53,358 nt of DNA from Erysipelotrichaceae bacterium (GCA_013334325.1 JAAXXT010000015.1:1-53358); one strand, 5' to 3'. Counted from the first letter of the stretch, positions 35,142 to 47,011 are shown. Numbers and translations: made by a program. The notes: generated from the sequence alone by a model not told the origin.

Positions 35142-38100
35142 TTATTCGCCTTTATCGGATTTTTCCTGATCTCTCAGGATTTCCATTGAATTCTGTTCTT
35201 CTTCTCTACGAGCGTTTTTAGCGTATCTCGCATCTCTCAATGCGGCGGCTTTCGCTTGGATCAAGCGGGAAGATTCACGATCTACTTTAGAACCTGTTCC
35301 TGCTGGAATGCGTTTACCGATGATGACGTTTTCTTTTAAGCCCTTTAAGTGATCGACTTTTCCTTTAATAGAAGCATCGGTCAAGACCTTCGTGGTTTCT
35401 TGGAAAGAAGCCGCGGATAGGAAGGAATCTGTCTCTACAGAAGATTTAGAGATACCCAATAAGAGAGGTTTAAAGGCTGCTGGTGTTTTACCACTCAGTA
35501 AGGCCTTCTTATTTAAACGTGTAATACTAGAAATACTCATCTGCATACCGATCGATAGTTTCGCATCTCCGCCATCAGTGATGACGATCTTACGCAACAT
35601 CTGTCTGATCATGACTTCTAGATGCTTGTCAGAAATTTCGATCCCTTGGGATTGATATACTTTCTTGACTTCTTTCATGATGTAGAACTGAACGGATTCA
35701 ACGCCTCCGACTTCCAGAAGCTCTTTAGGATCGATATGGTCATCGGTTAGGTTTTCACCAGCCTCGACATATTCGCCCTTCTTAAGATCCTGACGGATGT
35801 GTTGGGTCAAACTTGCGAAGTGAGAAACCACTTCGTTGGTATTCTGATTGGTAACGTCGATACGGATCAAGAGTTCTTTCGCATCGTTTTCTTCACGATC
35901 GAAGAAGTCTGTATTGACGGATTCGATCGCAGAGATGATCCCTGAGATCTTAGCCAAGATGGCTGGACGTTTAGGACGTCTTGCTTCAAAGAGTTCTTCA
36001 ACACGAGGTAAACCTTGTGTGATGTCTCCCCCTTCAGCGGCAGCGACCCCTCCAGTATGGAAGGTACGCATGGTCAACTGGGTCCCTGGTTCCCCAATAG
36101 ATTGGGCAGCCATGATCCCAACAGCTTCACCGACTTCAACTGGTTTACCTGTGGCTAAGTTACGTCCGTAACATTTGACACAGATCCCATCGGTTGATTT
36201 ACAGGTAAAGACATTACGGATCTTGGTTTTCTTGACGCCAGCTTCTACGATCAAGGTCGCCATAGGTTCAGAGATGTATTCATCGCTTTCAACCATGACT
36301 TCACCTGTCTTAGGATTGATGATGTCTTCTTTAGCGTAGCGACCAATCAATCTATCTTTCAATTCTTCGATGACGGTGTTGTTTTTTCTGTCTTTGATGT
36401 CTTCGATGACGTAACCTGTATCGGTTCCACAGTCTTCTTCAACGATCATGACATCTTGAGCAACATCCACCAAACGACGTGTTAGATAGCCTGATTCAGC
36501 GGTCTTCAAGGCTGTATCGGTCAATCCTTTACGAACCCCATGGGTCGAGATAAAGAATTCAGATACATTAAGTCCCTTACGGAACGAGGAATAAATAGGT
36601 ACTTCGAAGACGGAAGGAATATAGCGTGATTCTGCCTTAGAGAGATTACTCAAGGCATTCCCAACGATCTTATCATCTTTCTTCTCTTCGCCGACACTCT
36701 TAGAGGCAACGTATTTGAAGAAAGATTCAGGTGTTTCTACATAGTCTTCCGCAATCTTAATGGCCTTCGTATAGAAGCTTTCTGCAGTCTCAAACAAGTT
36801 CTTGATGTCTTGGGTATTTAGACCCAAAGCAGAGACCTTGATCGCTTCAGAGACGTTTTCTTGGCTCAGACCACGTTTTACGATTTCTTTAAAGAGACCG
36901 TTGAGGGCTTTCTGAACTTCGCCTAGTTTCTTCGCATATTGAGGTGCGTAATAGATCTTATCGATGGCTTGTTTATCATTGGCGTAGGTTTCCTGAACGA
37001 ATTCATCCCAGGCAAACTCATCCAAAGGCACAGTTTCTAATAAGCTCTTCGCTTTCGCCAAGACACTTGGATCACAAGTACTCAACAAAGCATCTGTTTT
37101 GATTTTTAGATCTTCAGACAATACTGAGGTGAAGTTCTTAAGAGGATCTGCATATTTCATAAGACCCAAGTCTGCTTTTTCATCAAAGATCTTACGTACG
37201 AGATCATCGTAAGCGACCTTCGTTTTAAATAAGGATTCAACTTCTTGTTTGGAGAAATTTCTTTCTACGAACTTAGAAGCCAAGGTGAAGTGATCCAACA
37301 AGACGACTGGGATCTCAGAAAGCATCTTGATCTTATTGATGGATTGGAAGACACGGTTATCATCGACGACGTCGAATGCGATCGCATCGATGTGCTTATC
37401 GCCTTCTGAAGTCAAGGTGATCTTTTCTCTGTCAGATAAGACCGCCAATACGATAGGATTACGTTTCTTCAATAGGAACTTCACATTTTCATACAAGGAA
37501 GCTTGAGCCAAGTCTTCTTTGGTTAAGGTATTGGTCAATAAGCTCTTCGCCAAATCAACGAGTCCTTGTTTCTTGTCTGCTAGTTTGAGTTGTTTCTCAT
37601 CTAGTTTGACCATAATAAACGGATTCTTTTGATCCAAACGTAAAGCGATACTGTCTTTTTGATCCTTGATCCAAAGGGCTTTATCGAGTTGAACGATCAA
37701 TTCATCGGTACTGTTACGTCCCATGAAGTTGATGGTGAGCTTATCGAAACCTTGTTCAAATTCATTCTTAGCGAGCTTGATGGCTTCGTTTTGAGTGGTG
37801 ATCGTAAAGTTATGATCGCCTTTGACAGCGTCATTCTTGATCATCGTCAAGACGGTTTCTTGATCCAATTCGCCTGAACTTTGTAGACGTTCAACATTCG
37901 CTTGGACCTTTTTGCGTGCTTTGACGTTGAGGTCTGCAGCGTAGGCATTAAGGTGTTTGATTTGAATGTAGGATTCTAAAGCTTTGAAATCTTCATACAA
38001 TTCATAGAGTTTGATCTTTTTGGTTTCTTCAGCTGCTTTGATGGCCTCTTCGCGTTCTTTGATCAAGATCAATTCTGCAGGTTCCAAAGCGAAGTCCAAA

Positions 38101-40523
38101 TAGTGTTCTTTTAATAAACTACGGAATTCACGCTTCTTGCCTTCCATATTCTGGGAGGTTTCAGCTTGATGAGATTTGGTCGATGAGATCGGTTTACCCA
38201 TTAGACCACGGATACCCGCCAACTGAGTAAAGTGAGACGCATTACCACGCGCACCAGAAGTCTTCATCATATTGATTGGGTTCTTACGAGGCAAGTGAGC
38301 TTCTAAGTCTTTCCCGATGTCTGATTTGATACGGTCCCACAAGATCGTAACGTGACGTTCCCACTCACGAGGAGTCAAACGTCCTGTTTGTCTAAGATCC
38401 ATCAAGCGTGCTTCTTGGATCTTACCTTGTTCAACCAAGGATGCGGTATTAGGAGATACGACGATGTCGCTTAACGCAACGGTCATACCCGCAACTGTAG
38501 AATACTTAAATCCGTTGTCTTTGATCTTATCTAAGATTTCGGAAGTCTTTGAGGTCCCATATCGATTGAATACTTCGGCAATGATGGTTCCTAAGTCTTT
38601 TTTCTTAAAGTCATTGCTGATCTTTAAGGATTGGATATACTTCTTAACGTTTTCTCCTAAAGGTACGAAATAACGTTGAGGTGTAGAGATGAAGTTCTCT
38701 TTAGAGACTTCGTTGATGTAAGGTAGATCACTAGGGAACATCTCATTGAAGATCAGTTTCCCAGCTGTGGTAATCAAATAGGATGCATTTTGAGCAGGTG
38801 TAAAACCATCTTTACCTAAAGATCTAGCACGCACCGCAATGCGGGTATGAATATGGATCTCTTTGGATTCATAGGCCATTAAGGCTTCATTGATGTCTTT
38901 ATAGATATGGCCTTCGTTTTCACTGAAACGAGTCCATAAATTGAATCCATCCATATCACCTAAGGCTTTTAAGAGTTCTGCTTTTATAACGAATTCAGCT
39001 GCAGTTTCTTCCATGTTTAAATAGAAGTTACCCATGACCATGTCTTGGGAAGGCGTAACGATAGGCTTACCATCTTTAGGACCCAAGATATTATTGGAAC
39101 CCAACATCAAGACTTCAGCTTCAGCGCGTGATTCTTCACTCAAAGGGACGTGGACAGCCATCTGGTCACCATCGAAGTCGGCGTTAAACGCAGGGGTTAC
39201 CAGTGGATGTAGACGAATGGCTCTTCCTTCTACCAACTTAGGCATGAAGGCTTGGATACCTAATCTATGCAAAGTAGGCGCACGATTTAAGAGTACTGGA
39301 TGATTGTGGATGACATCTTCGACGACGTCCCATACACGAGGATCCTGTCTTTCGATCAGTTTCTCAGCGGATTTAGGATTAGAAGTCAATTGACGATATA
39401 CCATCTCATTGATAACGAAAGGTTTAAACAACTGGATCGCCATTTCACGAGGGATACCACATTCAAACATACGCAGATCAGGTCCTACAGCGATAACTGA
39501 ACGACCAGAGAAGTCGACACGTTTACCAAGTAAGTTCTGTCTAAAACGACCCTGTTTCCCTTTTAAACTATGGGATAAGGATTTAAGTGGACGTTGTCCT
39601 GCCCCTGCGATAGGTTTAGAACGACGACCATTATCGATGAGGGCATCAACTGCTTCTTGAAGCATACGTTTTTCATTTTGAACGATGATAGACGGAGTGC
39701 CCATTTCAATCAATCTTTTTAAACGACTGTTTCTTGTGATGACTCTACGATAAAGATCATTTAGATCACTGGTGGCGAAACGTCCACCATCAAGTTGTAG
39801 CATAGGTCTTAGATCAGGTGGAATAACAGGCAATACAGTAAGAACCATCCATTCAGGTTCATTATCTGAATCTCTAAACGCATCAATGGTTTCTAAACGT
39901 TTGATCAATTTCTTACGTTTATCGCCTTGAGCGTCTTTTAATTCTTCGATGACACCACGGTGTTCCTTGGCCAAATCGATACGTTCAAGTAGTTCCTTGA
40001 CTGCTTCGGCCCCTGTTTTCGCAACGAAAGATCCTACACCGAATTCACGTGTGTAGTCTCTGTATTCTTTTTCAGAAATGATTTGTTTATAAGATAGATC
40101 CGTATCACCAGCGTCGATAACGACCCAAGATACGAAGTAGACGACTTCTTCTAGATTCTTAGGAGAGATCCCTAAGAGTAAGCTCATTCTAGAAGGAATG
40201 CCTCTTAGATACCAAATATGAGCTACAGGAGCCGCTAGATCGATATGTCCCATACGTTCACGACGAACGGAACTCTTGGTGACTTCTACGCCACATCGAT
40301 CACAGACAACACCTTTATAACGAACTTTTTTATACTTTCCGCAGAAACATTCCCAATCCTTAGAAGGACCGAAGATCTTCTCACAGAATAATCCATCACG
40401 TTCCGGTTTTTGGGAACGATAGTTGATGGTTTCAGGTTTCTTGACTTCTCCATGACTCCATTCACGAATACGTTCTGGAGAAGCTAAACCGATTTGGATA
40501 GAGGCAAAATTGTTGATACTCAT
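35142..40523 (-). CDS. rpoC: RNA polymerase beta prime subunit with a ~520-residue F-loop insertion
   Basis: 1793 residues against about 1200 in Bacillus. N-terminal zinc ribbon with Cys 59, 61, 74 and 77. The active site NADFDGDQM (447-455) has Asp 449, 451 and 453 for Mg2+. The F-loop starts normally at [12 protein letters not shown] (767-778). An insert of about 524 mainly helical, Lys/Glu-rich residues (779-1302) follows. The sequence then resumes at [18 protein letters not shown] (1303-1320), the bridge helix [20 protein letters not shown] (1323-1342) and the trigger loop MRTFHTGG (1485-1492). The trigger loop itself has no insertion. The second zinc site uses Cys 1365, 1441, 1448 and 1451. 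No stop, frameshift, intein motif or change in style marks the insert. ATG overlaps the rpoB stop by 1 nt. Confidence 0.98.
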   Translation of the reverse strand: MSINNFASIQIGLASPERIREWSHGEVKKPETINYRSQKPERDGLFCEKIFGPSKDWECFCGKYKKVRYKGVVCDRCGVEVTKSSVRRERMGHIDLAAPVAHIWYLRGIPSRMSLLLGISPKNLEEVVYFVSWVVIDAGDTDLSYKQIISEKEYRDYTREFGVGSFVAKTGAEAVKELLERIDLAKEHRGVIEELKDAQGDKRKKLIKRLETIDAFRDSDNEPEWMVLTVLPVIPPDLRPMLQLDGGRFATSDLNDLYRRVITRNSRLKRLIEMGTPSIIVQNEKRMLQEAVDALIDNGRRSKPIAGAGQRPLKSLSHSLKGKQGRFRQNLLGKRVDFSGRSVIAVGPDLRMFECGIPREMAIQLFKPFVINEMVYRQLTSNPKSAEKLIERQDPRVWDVVEDVIHNHPVLLNRAPTLHRLGIQAFMPKLVEGRAIRLHPLVTPAFNADFDGDQMAVHVPLSEESRAEAEVLMLGSNNILGPKDGKPIVTPSQDMVMGNFYLNMEETAAEFVIKAELLKALGDMDGFNLWTRFSENEGHIYKDINEALMAYESKEIHIHTRIAVRARSLGKDGFTPAQNASYLITTAGKLIFNEMFPSDLPYINEVSKENFISTPQRYFVPLGENVKKYIQSLKISNDFKKKDLGTIIAEVFNRYGTSKTSEILDKIKDNGFKYSTVAGMTVALSDIVVSPNTASLVEQGKIQEARLMDLRQTGRLTPREWERHVTILWDRIKSDIGKDLEAHLPRKNPINMMKTSGARGNASHFTQLAGIRGLMGKPISSTKSHQAETSQNMEGKKREFRSLLKEHYLDFALEPAELILIKEREEAIKAAEETKKIKLYELYEDFKALESYIQIKHLNAYAADLNVKARKKVQANVERLQSSGELDQETVLTMIKNDAVKGDHNFTITTQNEAIKLAKNEFEQGFDKLTINFMGRNSTDELIVQLDKALWIKDQKDSIALRLDQKNPFIMVKLDEKQLKLADKKQGLVDLAKSLLTNTLTKEDLAQASLYENVKFLLKKRNPIVLAVLSDREKITLTSEGDKHIDAIAFDVVDDNRVFQSINKIKMLSEIPVVLLDHFTLASKFVERNFSKQEVESLFKTKVAYDDLVRKIFDEKADLGLMKYADPLKNFTSVLSEDLKIKTDALLSTCDPSVLAKAKSLLETVPLDEFAWDEFVQETYANDKQAIDKIYYAPQYAKKLGEVQKALNGLFKEIVKRGLSQENVSEAIKVSALGLNTQDIKNLFETAESFYTKAIKIAEDYVETPESFFKYVASKSVGEEKKDDKIVGNALSNLSKAESRYIPSVFEVPIYSSFRKGLNVSEFFISTHGVRKGLTDTALKTAESGYLTRRLVDVAQDVMIVEEDCGTDTGYVIEDIKDRKNNTVIEELKDRLIGRYAKEDIINPKTGEVMVESDEYISEPMATLIVEAGVKKTKIRNVFTCKSTDGICVKCYGRNLATGKPVEVGEAVGIMAAQSIGEPGTQLTMRTFHTGGVAAAEGGDITQGLPRVEELFEARRPKRPAILAKISGIISAIESVNTDFFDREENDAKELLIRIDVTNQNTNEVVSHFASLTQHIRQDLKKGEYVEAGENLTDDHIDPKELLEVGGVESVQFYIMKEVKKVYQSQGIEISDKHLEVMIRQMLRKIVITDGGDAKLSIGMQMSISSITRLNKKALLSGKTPAAFKPLLLGISKSSVETDSFLSAASFQETTKVLTDASIKGKVDHLKGLKENVIIGKRIPAGTGSKVDRESSRLIQAKAAALRDARYAKNARREEEQNSMEILRDQEKSDKGE

Positions 40524-43500
40524 TAGTTCATTCCCTCCGGTTCCATATCAGCCCCAACGACTGCTGCTTCAGGAACACCCTCTTCTTCGATCATTTCTGG
40601 AATGTCTTCATCATCTAAACCGAGATCGGTTGGGATGATAGGTTCAGCATCCAAAACAGAATTGTCTTCGACTTCGATCTTTTTCATATCGACTTCATTC
40701 TTATCATCATCCAAAAGCTTGACATCGATGCCTAAAGCATTGAGTTCATGTTTAAGGACTCTGAAGGATTCAGGAACTCCTGGTTCAGGAATATCCTTAC
40801 CTTTAATGATGGCTTCATAAGTCTTCGTACGTCCCATAATATCATCAGATTTGATGGTTAAGATTTCTTGTAGAGTACTGGATGCGCCATAAGCTTCTAA
40901 AGCCCAGACTTCCATTTCTCCAAAACGCTGACCTCCGTTTTGAGCCTTACCACCCAACGGCTGTTGAGTAACCAAGGAATACGGACCTGTCGCACGAGCA
41001 TGCAACTTATCGTCGACCATGTGCGCCAATTTGATCATATACATGACCCCAACAGAGATACGTTCATCGAACTGTTCGCCAGTACGACCATCAAACAAGA
41101 TGGTTTTTCCGTCTTCAGTCATTTCAGCTTCTCTCATGATGTCTTTTAATTCTTCATTGTTGATCCCATCGAAAACTGGGGTCGCAAACTTCACGCCGAG
41201 TTTTTCTGCAGCCATACCTAAATGGATCTCTAGGACCTGACCGATGTTCATACGAGAAGGAACACCGAAAGGATTCAACATGATATCGACTTGACTTCCA
41301 TCAGGTAAGAATGGCATATCTTCAACAGGCAAGATCTTAGAGATAACGCCCTTATTCCCATGACGGCCGGCCATTTTATCCCCTTCTGAAATCTTACGCT
41401 TTTGAACGATGTAGACTTTTACGACACGTTTGACACCTGGTGCCAGATCATGTCCATCTTCACGATCAAAGATTCTGACCGCTTGAACGATACCACTACC
41501 TCCATGAGGTACTTTAAGAGAGTTGTCTCTAACTTCACGAGACTTATCTCCAAAGATCGCAAGAAGTAGTTTTTCTTCAGGAGAAATTTCACTTTGTCCT
41601 TTAGGAGTAACTTTACCAACTAAGATATCGCCTTCTTTAACTTCAGCCCCGATCATAACGATGCCTTGAGCATCTAAATGACGGCAAGCATCTTGAGAGA
41701 CGTTAGGAATATCACGGGTGATTTCTTCATCGCCCAATTTAGTATCTCTGACTTCTAGATCATATTCTTCAATATGGATAGAAGTATAGACATCATCTTT
41801 GACCAAACGTTCAGACATGATGACCGCATCTTCATAGTTGTAGCCATACCAGGTCATAAACGCGATCTTGACGTTTTGGCCTAAAGCCAATTCGCCTGAT
41901 TGCATAGATGGTCCATCGGCTAAGACATCTCCACGATCGACCATTTCGCCTTTTCGAACCAATGGGGTCTGATTGATACAGGTCCCTTGGTTAGAACGCT
42001 TGAATTTCATCAAATCGTAAGTATGTTCACCATCATCGGAAGTCACTACGACTTTATTCGCATCGACATAGGTCACTAGACCTTGGTGATGAGAAATTAC
42101 CGCTGACCCTGAGTCAGACGCAATACGATGTTCAATACCCGTTCCTACATAAGGCGAACGTGGTCTCAATAAAGGAATCGCTTGACGCTGCATGTTGGCA
42201 CCCATCAAAGCACGAGAAGCATCATCGTTTTCTAAGAAAGGAATACAAGCAGTCGCAACTGAGACGATCTGTTTAGGAGAAACGTCAGCCAATTCGACTT
42301 GGTCTTTTAATACTTTAATATGGTCGCCTTTATAACGTACGACGACTTCATCATGAGCCAACTTCCCATCGACAACTTCATTCGCCTGAGCGATGTTGTA
42401 GTCCATTTCATCATCTGAGGATAGATAAATGACCTCATCAGAAACCGTACCGTCTTTTAAGACCTTACGATAAGGTGTTTGGATAAAGCCATATTCGTTG
42501 ACACGGCCATAAGAGGTTAGATTAGAAATCAACCCGATGTTTGGACCTTCAGGGGTCTCGATCGGACAGATACGACCATAGTGGGACGCATGAACGTCAC
42601 GGACTTCAAAGCCAGCACGTTCTCTTGTTAAACCACCAGGACCTAAAGCGGATATACGACGTTTATTGGTCAACTCAGCCAATGGATTGGTTTGATCCAT
42701 AAATTGGGAGAGCTGAGAAGAAGAGAAGAATTCTTTAATGGCTGCGGTCAAAGGACGAATATTAGTCAAGGTCTTAGGAGTTAAACCACCTAAGTCAGCA
42801 TTGATGGACATTCTTTCTTTAACGACACGTTCCATTCTAGATAGACCAATACGGAATTGATTTTGGATCAATTCACCTACAGTACGGATTCTACGATTGC
42901 CCAATTGGTCAATATCGTCTGTTTCTCCGACACCTGTATGAAGATTCAAAAGATAATCATAAGAAGCGATCATATCGCTCATCGTAACGGTCTTCTTGGT
43001 CAACAAAGGATCAGTCCCGATGATCTTGATGATGTCATCGGATTCTTTAGCTTTAACATAGACTTGCTGAACAGCAGTTCCTACCAACCAACATTCCGCA
43101 TTCTCATCACCGATTTCGGTTTTAAGATCACGTTCTTTATCGATGGATAAAACCATACGATCTTTAGAAGGTTCAAAGGCTGGAACTAAGGTTTCACCAT
43201 TGGCGTTGACATCTTTACCGTTAAGTAAGATTCTTCCAATAACGAATAGACGTTGTCCATAAGACATGACGGAATTGAAGTTGGCTTTGTTTAAAGGAAG
43301 TTTACGTGCGATGAGGCCTTCAAAGACAGACACTGTATCGACGAGTTTTCCTAAAGTGACCGCATCTTCTGCGGTAATGACCATACCTTTATCCAATACG
43401 AAATCTTTATGATCGACGCCTACGGCTAAAATACGACCGACTAAGGCATCTCTATCAGCGGTCTTGACCGCACTGGCTTCTGGGAATGAGAAATAAGGAT

Positions 43501-44713
43501 TGAATGGGAAAGCTTGCATATAAAGACCCTTGTTTAAAACATTCAACAAGATGGCTTTTTCTTCACGATCGACGAAGGTATCTGCCTTTAAGACAACATT
43601 ACCTAAAGTATCCTTCACATCCATCGCAAGTTTATTCCCGACCATACGATCGACGACACTTAGCTTCTTGCCAAGTTTATAACGTCCAGCTTTGGTCAAA
43701 TCATATCTACGGTTATCAAAGAATTTAGACTTCATCAAATTCTTAGCGCCTTCTTCAGTTGCGATTTCATCAGCACGTTGATTATTGTAGATGTCATACA
43801 AGGCTTCACGCGTCGTTCTAACTTTATCTGACAACAAGGTATTGATCATATCTGGGTATTCCCCAAAGAACGACGTAAACATCAACAAGTAATGGTTGAT
43901 GAATTCACGCTCATCGCCGAAGATATCTTGACGATTGGTGTTAAACCCTAAAGCACTTAAGAAAGTTCTAAAGGCAGTTGTATCATAAGCATCTTCAGCT
44001 TTTTCGGTATCGAATGAAAAACCAATGGCTTTAAAAAGAATAGAAGACAAGATCTTACGTTTACGATCAATCGAAACGTTGATCTGGAAATCTGAATCAG
44101 TAAAGTTGTTTTCTGCAGCGTTGGCTTTAGAAGCCGCGGTGGTCTTTTTAACAGCAGACATGAATTCCAACCAAGTACCTCTGGAAGGAATTAATTCAGA
44201 ATTGTATTTGTCCTGCTGATTACCGACTTTATCTTTTAGGGGTTCATAATAGTAATAAGCACCTGGTGAACGTACGATCTGGGAAACGATGACTCGTTCT
44301 GCCCCATTGATGATGAAGGTTCCGGTTTCGGTCATCAAAGGGAATTCTCCCAAGAAAACATCTTCATGACGTTCCGAGATTTCACCGGTAGCGTTATTTA
44401 AGATTTCCAACTTCATGTGCGCTTTTAAGGGAGCTGCGTAATTGGCTTCCCTTTCTTTGCATTCACCTACACTATACTTAGGTTCCGCAAATTCGAAGGA
44501 AATAAAATCTAAACGGACATTTTCCCCATGATTGATGATGGGGTAAATTTCCTGAAAAACTTCTTTTATACCTTCTTTAGTAAACCAGTCGAAGGAATCT
44601 GTCTGGATCTCAACCAGATTAGGTAAATCGAGGGTGCCGCTGACTTTGGAATAGTCTCGACGTGCTGCCTTTTTACCGTATTGCGTGATACGGTAGGATT
44701 CTTGTTTTTTCAT
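40523..44713 (-). CDS. rpoB: RNA polymerase beta subunit, enlarged lobe, Asn at the His526 position
   Basis: 1396 residues (Bacillus about 1193). The start at 44713 is chosen because AAAGGA lies 8 nt upstream; two earlier in-frame ATGs lack spacing. The extra length lies mainly between residues about 230 and 585, in the lobe, before the conserved [13 protein letters not shown]. The rifampicin pocket reads [20 protein letters not shown]: Asn replaces the His equivalent to E. coli H526. The C-terminal [13 protein letters not shown] and an acidic tail are normal. Mollicutes also have long beta subunits and this Asn. First gene of rpoB-rpoC. Confidence 0.98.
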   Translation of the reverse strand: MKKQESYRITQYGKKAARRDYSKVSGTLDLPNLVEIQTDSFDWFTKEGIKEVFQEIYPIINHGENVRLDFISFEFAEPKYSVGECKEREANYAAPLKAHMKLEILNNATGEISERHEDVFLGEFPLMTETGTFIINGAERVIVSQIVRSPGAYYYYEPLKDKVGNQQDKYNSELIPSRGTWLEFMSAVKKTTAASKANAAENNFTDSDFQINVSIDRKRKILSSILFKAIGFSFDTEKAEDAYDTTAFRTFLSALGFNTNRQDIFGDEREFINHYLLMFTSFFGEYPDMINTLLSDKVRTTREALYDIYNNQRADEIATEEGAKNLMKSKFFDNRRYDLTKAGRYKLGKKLSVVDRMVGNKLAMDVKDTLGNVVLKADTFVDREEKAILLNVLNKGLYMQAFPFNPYFSFPEASAVKTADRDALVGRILAVGVDHKDFVLDKGMVITAEDAVTLGKLVDTVSVFEGLIARKLPLNKANFNSVMSYGQRLFVIGRILLNGKDVNANGETLVPAFEPSKDRMVLSIDKERDLKTEIGDENAECWLVGTAVQQVYVKAKESDDIIKIIGTDPLLTKKTVTMSDMIASYDYLLNLHTGVGETDDIDQLGNRRIRTVGELIQNQFRIGLSRMERVVKERMSINADLGGLTPKTLTNIRPLTAAIKEFFSSSQLSQFMDQTNPLAELTNKRRISALGPGGLTRERAGFEVRDVHASHYGRICPIETPEGPNIGLISNLTSYGRVNEYGFIQTPYRKVLKDGTVSDEVIYLSSDDEMDYNIAQANEVVDGKLAHDEVVVRYKGDHIKVLKDQVELADVSPKQIVSVATACIPFLENDDASRALMGANMQRQAIPLLRPRSPYVGTGIEHRIASDSGSAVISHHQGLVTYVDANKVVVTSDDGEHTYDLMKFKRSNQGTCINQTPLVRKGEMVDRGDVLADGPSMQSGELALGQNVKIAFMTWYGYNYEDAVIMSERLVKDDVYTSIHIEEYDLEVRDTKLGDEEITRDIPNVSQDACRHLDAQGIVMIGAEVKEGDILVGKVTPKGQSEISPEEKLLLAIFGDKSREVRDNSLKVPHGGSGIVQAVRIFDREDGHDLAPGVKRVVKVYIVQKRKISEGDKMAGRHGNKGVISKILPVEDMPFLPDGSQVDIMLNPFGVPSRMNIGQVLEIHLGMAAEKLGVKFATPVFDGINNEELKDIMREAEMTEDGKTILFDGRTGEQFDERISVGVMYMIKLAHMVDDKLHARATGPYSLVTQQPLGGKAQNGGQRFGEMEVWALEAYGASSTLQEILTIKSDDIMGRTKTYEAIIKGKDIPEPGVPESFRVLKHELNALGIDVKLLDDDKNEVDMKKIEVEDNSVLDAEPIIPTDLGLDDEDIPEMIEEEGVPEAAVVGADMEPEGMN

Positions 44714-44794
44714 GCGCGCCATCCTTTCGAAGTGTATCATAACGCTTAAAAGGGCCTAAAATCCCGTTTAATTTCGTTAGTTATGCAATTTATT

Positions 44795-44823
44795 ATATTA
44801 CCAAAGATTATTCAATATGTCAA
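44795..44823 (-). promoter_or_regulatory. Promoter of rpoB-rpoC
   Basis: -35 TTGACA (44818-44823), 17-bp spacer, -10 TAATAT (44795-44800), minus strand. The -35 overlaps the TGA stop of the preceding methyltransferase gene. About 75 nt of leader follow, with no strong hairpin. Confidence 0.85.
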
Positions 44824-45413
44824 TCTTTATTCGATTTTAGTATCTCATAACCTTTATGCAGTTTGATTCTGCTAACGCTAGGAAATATCGACTGAAGTTC
44901 TTTGTAACTACTGGCCGCTCCTTGTTGCCGTCTGATCACGATGATCAGCAACCCTTGAGGATTTAAATGCTTGTAGGCATTGCGATAGAGTTCATAGATG
45001 GTTTCTTTTCCAGTACGTATGGGAGGGTTAAGTAAGATCGTATCATAGGATCGATCTAAAGCTTCTCTTCCATCTTTTATTTGGTAATGTGCTTCTAGTC
45101 CTAGCTTTTCAGCTGATGCTATAGCACATTCTACAGCTCTGATATTGACATCGATCCCGTCGACTTCGACAGATGGATCGAACTTTTTAACAAGTAGTCC
45201 CACTAATCCATATCCACAGCCCATATCCAACAGTTTGCCTGTCACCTTTAATTCGATGGCTGTTTCAGCCAATAGAAGTGAACCTTCATCAGGTTTAGAC
45301 TTTGAAAAGATCCCATTATCGCTAATAAAGACCATATCATGGCCCAAAAACCGGAAAGACAGTTCTTTCCGGTTACTGGGTGTGTTTTCTGAGTTTTTAA
45401 AGTAGTGAGTCAA
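44820..45413 (-). CDS. Class I SAM-dependent methyltransferase, RsmC-like (YbxB)
   Basis: 197 residues. N-terminus THYFKNSENTPSNRKELSFRF aligns with YbxB and supports the TTG start at 45413. Motif I is LLDMGCGYGLVGLLV and the catalytic motif is LLNPPIRTGKE, the NPP of N-methyltransferases acting on amino groups. By family it would make m2G in 16S rRNA (1207 type). Position between rplL and rpoB is as in Bacillus. No terminator separates it from rplL. Confidence 0.9.
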   Translation of the reverse strand: MTHYFKNSENTPSNRKELSFRFLGHDMVFISDNGIFSKSKPDEGSLLLAETAIELKVTGKLLDMGCGYGLVGLLVKKFDPSVEVDGIDVNIRAVECAIASAEKLGLEAHYQIKDGREALDRSYDTILLNPPIRTGKETIYELYRNAYKHLNPQGLLIIVIRRQQGAASSYKELQSIFPSVSRIKLHKGYEILKSNKD

Positions 45414-45441
45414 GTTTCACCATCACTTTTACAGTGACAGC

Positions 45442-45813
45442 TTACTTTAATTCGACGACAGCGCCAGCAGCTTCAAGAACTTTCTTGAATTCTGCAGCTT
45501 CTTCAGGTTTTACTTTTTCTTTGATGGCCATAGGAGCCTTGTCAACTAAACCCTTCGCTTCAACCAAGCCTAAGCCTGTGATTTCACGAACAGCCTTGAT
45601 GACGCCGACTTTTGAAGGTCCAACTTCTTTCAAGATAACATCAACTTCAACTGGTCCAGCAGGAGCAGCTTCGACAACTGCAGCAGCAGCAGCGACAGGT
45701 GCAGCAGCGCTGACACCGAATTCAGTTTCAATTGCTTTAACCAATTCGTTCAATTCTAGAATGGTCATTTCCTTTAAGGAAGCAATTACATCTTGTGCAT
45801 TTAATTTAGCCAT
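45442..45813 (-). CDS. rplL: 50S ribosomal protein L7/L12 (bL12)
   Basis: 123 residues: N-terminal dimerisation domain, Ala/Pro/Val-rich hinge (about 34-50), and C-terminal [23 protein letters not shown] that recruits GTPase factors. 20 nt after rplJ, with GGAGAAAAAA before the ATG. Confidence 0.99.
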   Translation of the reverse strand: MAKLNAQDVIASLKEMTILELNELVKAIETEFGVSAAAPVAAAAAVVEAAPAGPVEVDVILKEVGPSKVGVIKAVREITGLGLVEAKGLVDKAPMAIKEKVKPEEAAEFKKVLEAAGAVVELK

Positions 45814-45833
45814 GTTTTTTTCTCCTTGTTTAA

Positions 45834-46325
45834 TTAAACTGACTTGTTTTCGGCAACTTGCGAAATTGCATAGGCGAACTTACGGACTGGTGATTGTAAC
45901 ATCCCCAAGATCTGACTGTACATCCCATCTCTTCCAGGCAAGGCCGCAACTTCGGTGATCATCTCAGCATTACATACTGTGCCTTCAACTACGCCACCTT
46001 TTAATACCAACTTCTTGTGCTTCTTAGCGAATTTCGCCAAGATGCGACTTGGTGCTACTGCATCACCGCCGAAAGCGATGGCATTAGGACCACTGAGGGA
46101 TGAAGTCAATGCATCATAACCAAGATCGGAAGCAGCACGAGATACAAATGAATTCTTATAAACTTTGAATTCGATTTCTTCTTTGCGCAACTCACGACGT
46201 AGATCGGTTACTTCTTTGACGGTCAGCCCGCGATATTCGACTACGACGGCTGATTTTGAAGCTTTGAGTTTCTCAGTAACTTCAATAACCATCGCCTTTT
46301 TACTATCGAGTATCGATTGGTTCAT
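45834..46325 (-). CDS. rplJ: 50S ribosomal protein L10 (uL10)
   Basis: 163 residues: [23 protein letters not shown] and [23 protein letters not shown], then the L12-binding C-terminal helix. Base of the L7/L12 stalk. With L12 it binds its own leader in other bacteria, and a matching leader lies upstream. GGAGGA precedes the ATG. Confidence 0.98.
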   Translation of the reverse strand: MNQSILDSKKAMVIEVTEKLKASKSAVVVEYRGLTVKEVTDLRRELRKEEIEFKVYKNSFVSRAASDLGYDALTSSLSGPNAIAFGGDAVAPSRILAKFAKKHKKLVLKGGVVEGTVCNAEMITEVAALPGRDGMYSQILGMLQSPVRKFAYAISQVAENKSV

Positions 46326-46476
46326 AGACTGTCCTCCTTGTTTTTCTCAACATACCTAGAGTAAATAAAAACCCGTATCCATAGACACGGGCAAAAAGTT
46401 ACTTTAACTTTTACCTCGGCAACGAATTAAGCCAGTGTATCGGCAGTTGCTGTCTGTGGTATATTGAACACCACTT
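46326..46476 (-). promoter_or_regulatory. L10 leader (rplJ-rplL attenuation leader)
   Basis: About 145 nt from the promoter to rplJ. It holds GACAGCAACTGCC...GTTGCCGAGG, the kind of helix with internal bulge that L10(L12)4 binds. An intermediate hairpin AAAAGTTA/TAACTTTT follows. Then comes an intrinsic terminator before the gene. This arrangement is the known Firmicutes L10 leader. Confidence 0.8.
46363..46391 (-). terminator. Attenuator terminator in the rplJ leader
   Basis: An 8-bp stem (one G-U) CCCGTGTC/GATACGGG (46372-46391) with a 4-nt loop is followed by TTTTTATTT on the minus strand. The overlapping TAACTTTTTGCCCG hairpin would compete with it. Confidence 0.85.
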
Positions 46477-46504
46477 ATTCTATAGGATTAAAAGATAAAG
46501 TCAA
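46477..46504 (-). promoter_or_regulatory. Promoter of rplJ-rplL
   Basis: -35 TTGACT (46499-46504), 16-bp spacer, -10 TAGAAT (46477-46482), minus strand. Confidence 0.75.
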
Positions 46505-46561
46505 GCAGTTTCGTTCTCGTTAAACCAAAGTAAAGCAATACACGGTTAATGTTGCTTCAGT

Positions 46562-46933
46562 TTAGAATTTGATCCCTGTAAGTAAGATCCCAAAGGTCAA
46601 CGCAAACACTTTAACCAATTCTGTCAACAAGACATAATTTCTTAGGACAGTGTTTCCTAAAACACTAGAGAACGGGAATCCTATCAATACGATCGCGATC
46701 AAAACCAAGACAAATTTAGTGACGCTTGCTTTTCCACTTTTGCGTTCATTATAGGCAATGATCATTCCACAGACGATATAAGAAAGGATCATGGAGGCAT
46801 ATTCAAGATAATGCCATATGGTCCTATAGGTGGAAACAAATTGAGCATTTGTATATCGAGTAAAAGATTGATAAGCCAATAGAACCAATACAATCAGGAT
46901 TCCTTTAACCATATATTCAATAAATTTCCTCAT
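46562..46933 (-). CDS. Hypothetical four-helix membrane protein
   Basis: 123 residues from the second of two adjacent ATGs (46933; GGAGG 6 nt upstream, only 3 nt for the first). Four hydrophobic helices: about residues 10-22, 44-60, 71-90 and 100-120, with a short charged cytoplasmic loop (YNERKSGKAS). Predicted helices 1-2 are joined by an aromatic loop. I do not recognise the family; the size suggests a small DUF-type inner-membrane protein. It has its own promoter-like -10 and is not linked to rplJ. Confidence 0.7.
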   Translation of the reverse strand: MRKFIEYMVKGILIVLVLLAYQSFTRYTNAQFVSTYRTIWHYLEYASMILSYIVCGMIIAYNERKSGKASVTKFVLVLIAIVLIGFPFSSVLGNTVLRNYVLLTELVKVFALTFGILLTGIKF

Positions 46934-46955
46934 CATTTACCTCCACACTATGTTT

Positions 46956-46983
46956 ATTATACGACATTGAAATCATGAACCAA
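46956..46983 (-). promoter_or_regulatory. Possible promoter of the four-helix membrane protein
   Basis: Perfect -10 TATAAT (46956-46961), 16-bp spacer and a weak -35 TTGGTT (46978-46983), minus strand. The -35 abuts the preceding terminator's T tract. Confidence 0.5.
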
Positions 46984-46986
46984 ATA

Positions 46987-47011
46987 AAAAGTAGATCGAT
47001 GATCTACTTTT
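46987..47011 (-). terminator. Terminator after the DUF4405-type gene
   Basis: An 11-bp perfect stem AAAAGTAGATC (46987-46997) / GATCTACTTTT (47001-47011), 3-nt loop, T-rich tract on the minus strand. It lies 48 bp after the stop. Confidence 0.88.

Noticed and set aside
36618-38189. Intein in rpoC
   Set aside because: The insert size would fit, but there is no Cys/Ser/Thr splice start with an HN-Cys/Ser/Thr end, no homing-endonuclease motif, and the insert replaces part of the F-loop without exact junction repeats.
36618-38189. Frameshift, or two separate rpoC genes
   Set aside because: One uninterrupted frame runs from the zinc ribbon to the C-terminus with the same style of codon use throughout.
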